Assembly (NCBI GenBank): GCA_002450755.1
Contig: DKAI01000220.1
Location: 2,819 to 8,668 of the forward strand
DNA from: Deltaproteobacteria bacterium UBA6930
Lineage (GTDB): Bacteria; Myxococcota_A; UBA9160; UBA6930
DNA length: 5,850 bases
Direction: 5' to 3'
A program made the position numbers and the translations under genes. The notes below the pieces were generated by a model, which saw only the letters and a program-made list of their open reading frames with translations, did not search any database and was not told the origin of the DNA. Positions 5,186 to 5,850 of the stretch are shown one piece after another. The first letter of the stretch is position 1. Every line of letters begins with the position of its first letter.

Positions 5186-5850
5186 ATGAATCGTTTTCAA
5201 GGAAAAACTATTGCGATCACTGGAGGTGCTAGCGGAATCGGCCGAGCTACAGCTAAGGCAGCTGCAGAAGAAGGGGGGGCAGTTTTTATCGGTGACCAGA
5301 ACGAGGAGGCTGGGCATTCGGTGATACGAGAAATTCTAGACTCAGGAGGAAAGGGAGAGTTTGTTCGTTTAGATGTGACTGATCCAGGAGAAATTGAGAG
5401 CTGGCTACATGCTGCGTCGGATCGTGGAGATGGTTTGGATTGCCTTTTCAATAATGCAGGAATCAACGGCCCCCTCGAGCCTCTTGAGAATTATTCTCTA
5501 GATGAGTTTCAGCGAGTGATTGATATCAATCTCATGGGCGTCTCCTATGGAATGCGTTCTGCGATTCCCTTAATGAGAAAAAATGGCAGTGGCTCGATTG
5601 TTAACACGGGTTCGACCGCAAGCATGACGGGCTATGCAACTCTGAGTGGTTATGTCGCAGCCAAACATGCTGTACTAGGCCTAACAAAAGCAGTTGCAAG
5701 AGAGTATGGGAGCATTCCAATTAGAGTGAACTGCGTTTGTCCAGGGCCAATTGAGACTCCAATGATGACGGCAATAGAAAAGGGCCTTAACCCCCAGAAT
5801 CCTGAGGAAGTAAGGACATTTTTTGCTGATACAACCGCTATGAAGCGCTA
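5186..5850 (+). CDS. Classical short-chain dehydrogenase/reductase (3' partial)
   Basis: The frame stays open from the start to the window edge (221 codons plus two bases). Only about 30-40 C-terminal residues should be missing from a usual 250-residue SDR. All signatures of a classical SDR are intact: cofactor loop T12-G-G-A-S-G-I-G19, D37 at the end of strand 2 (favours NAD(H)), D63-V, N89-N-A-G92, and the full catalytic tetrad N115 (I-N-L-M-G), S143, Y156 and K160 (Y-V-A-A-K), followed by a P-G-P-I-E-T-P-M segment. It should oxidise a secondary alcohol or reduce a ketone; the substrate cannot be read from sequence. Two in-frame ATGs stand side by side (5183 and 5186); 5186 has the better Shine-Dalgarno spacing and gives the usual MNRFQGK-type N-terminus. 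It diverges from the amidohydrolase gene and may belong to the same pathway. It contrasts with the first SDR in the window, which lacks the catalytic Tyr. Confidence 0.92.
   Translation, partial: MNRFQGKTIAITGGASGIGRATAKAAAEEGGAVFIGDQNEEAGHSVIREILDSGGKGEFVRLDVTDPGEIESWLHAASDRGDGLDCLFNNAGINGPLEPLENYSLDEFQRVIDINLMGVSYGMRSAIPLMRKNGSGSIVNTGSTASMTGYATLSGYVAAKHAVLGLTKAVAREYGSIPIRVNCVCPGPIETPMMTAIEKGLNPQNPEEVRTFFADTTAMKR

Noticed and set aside
5018..5466. Minus-strand open frames over the divergent gap and the start of the right-edge SDR
   Set aside because: They overlap the intact SDR signature motifs on the plus strand and the amidohydrolase start; the translations have no domain character.
1..5850. 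Mobile element, CRISPR array, toxin-antitoxin or phage defence system
   Set aside because: No direct repeats with spacers, transposase, integrase, nuclease or small paired genes were seen; every gene is an ordinary metabolic-type enzyme.

Overview
The window looks like bacterial chromosomal DNA of moderate GC (high 40s percent by eye), densely packed, with clear Shine-Dalgarno sites and short intergenic gaps. It holds seven protein genes, all apparently enzymes, two of them cut by the window edges. The mix of a glutathione S-transferase (GST)-fold protein, short-chain dehydrogenases (SDRs), a VOC-family protein, a small cupin, a metal-dependent amidohydrolase-2 protein and a beta-decarboxylating dehydrogenase is typical of catabolic regions in environmental Gram-negative bacteria. 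The GST favours a proteobacterium. Assignment to any genus would be a guess. I see no tRNA, rRNA, CRISPR, transposase, integrase or phage gene, and no regulator gene.

Layout. Left block, plus strand: the 3' part of a GST-like gene (1-792) overlaps by 4 bases an SDR-fold gene (789-1514) whose catalytic Tyr and Asn are replaced. A short candidate terminator follows, then a separately translated VOC gene (1605-2282) behind a very strong ribosome binding site. Middle block, minus strand, read from high to low coordinates: an amidohydrolase-2 protein (5070-3949), a two-base gap, an isocitrate/isopropylmalate dehydrogenase relative (3946-2894), and after about 100 bases a single-domain cupin (2791-2363). 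The VOC and cupin genes converge on an 80-base gap containing nested inverted repeats. Right edge, plus strand: a classical SDR with an intact catalytic tetrad (from 5186, running off the window) diverges from the amidohydrolase across a 115-base gap that contains a 13-base palindrome.

How the genes may work together (inference). A metal-dependent hydrolase or decarboxylase, an oxidative decarboxylating dehydrogenase, a cupin and a VOC protein of dioxygenase-like architecture, a GST of the isomerase/conjugation type and two SDRs would make a plausible pathway for breaking down a cyclic or carboxylated organic compound. Nothing in the sequence names the substrate. The three most informative details are the degenerate active site of the first SDR, the mixed substrate pocket of the dehydrogenase (hydrophobic where isocitrate dehydrogenase is polar, with an Asp that predicts NAD+), and the extra beta-rich C-terminal domain on the GST. 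I did not find strong evidence for a wholly new kind of system; the best candidate is an uncharacterised catabolic gene cluster.
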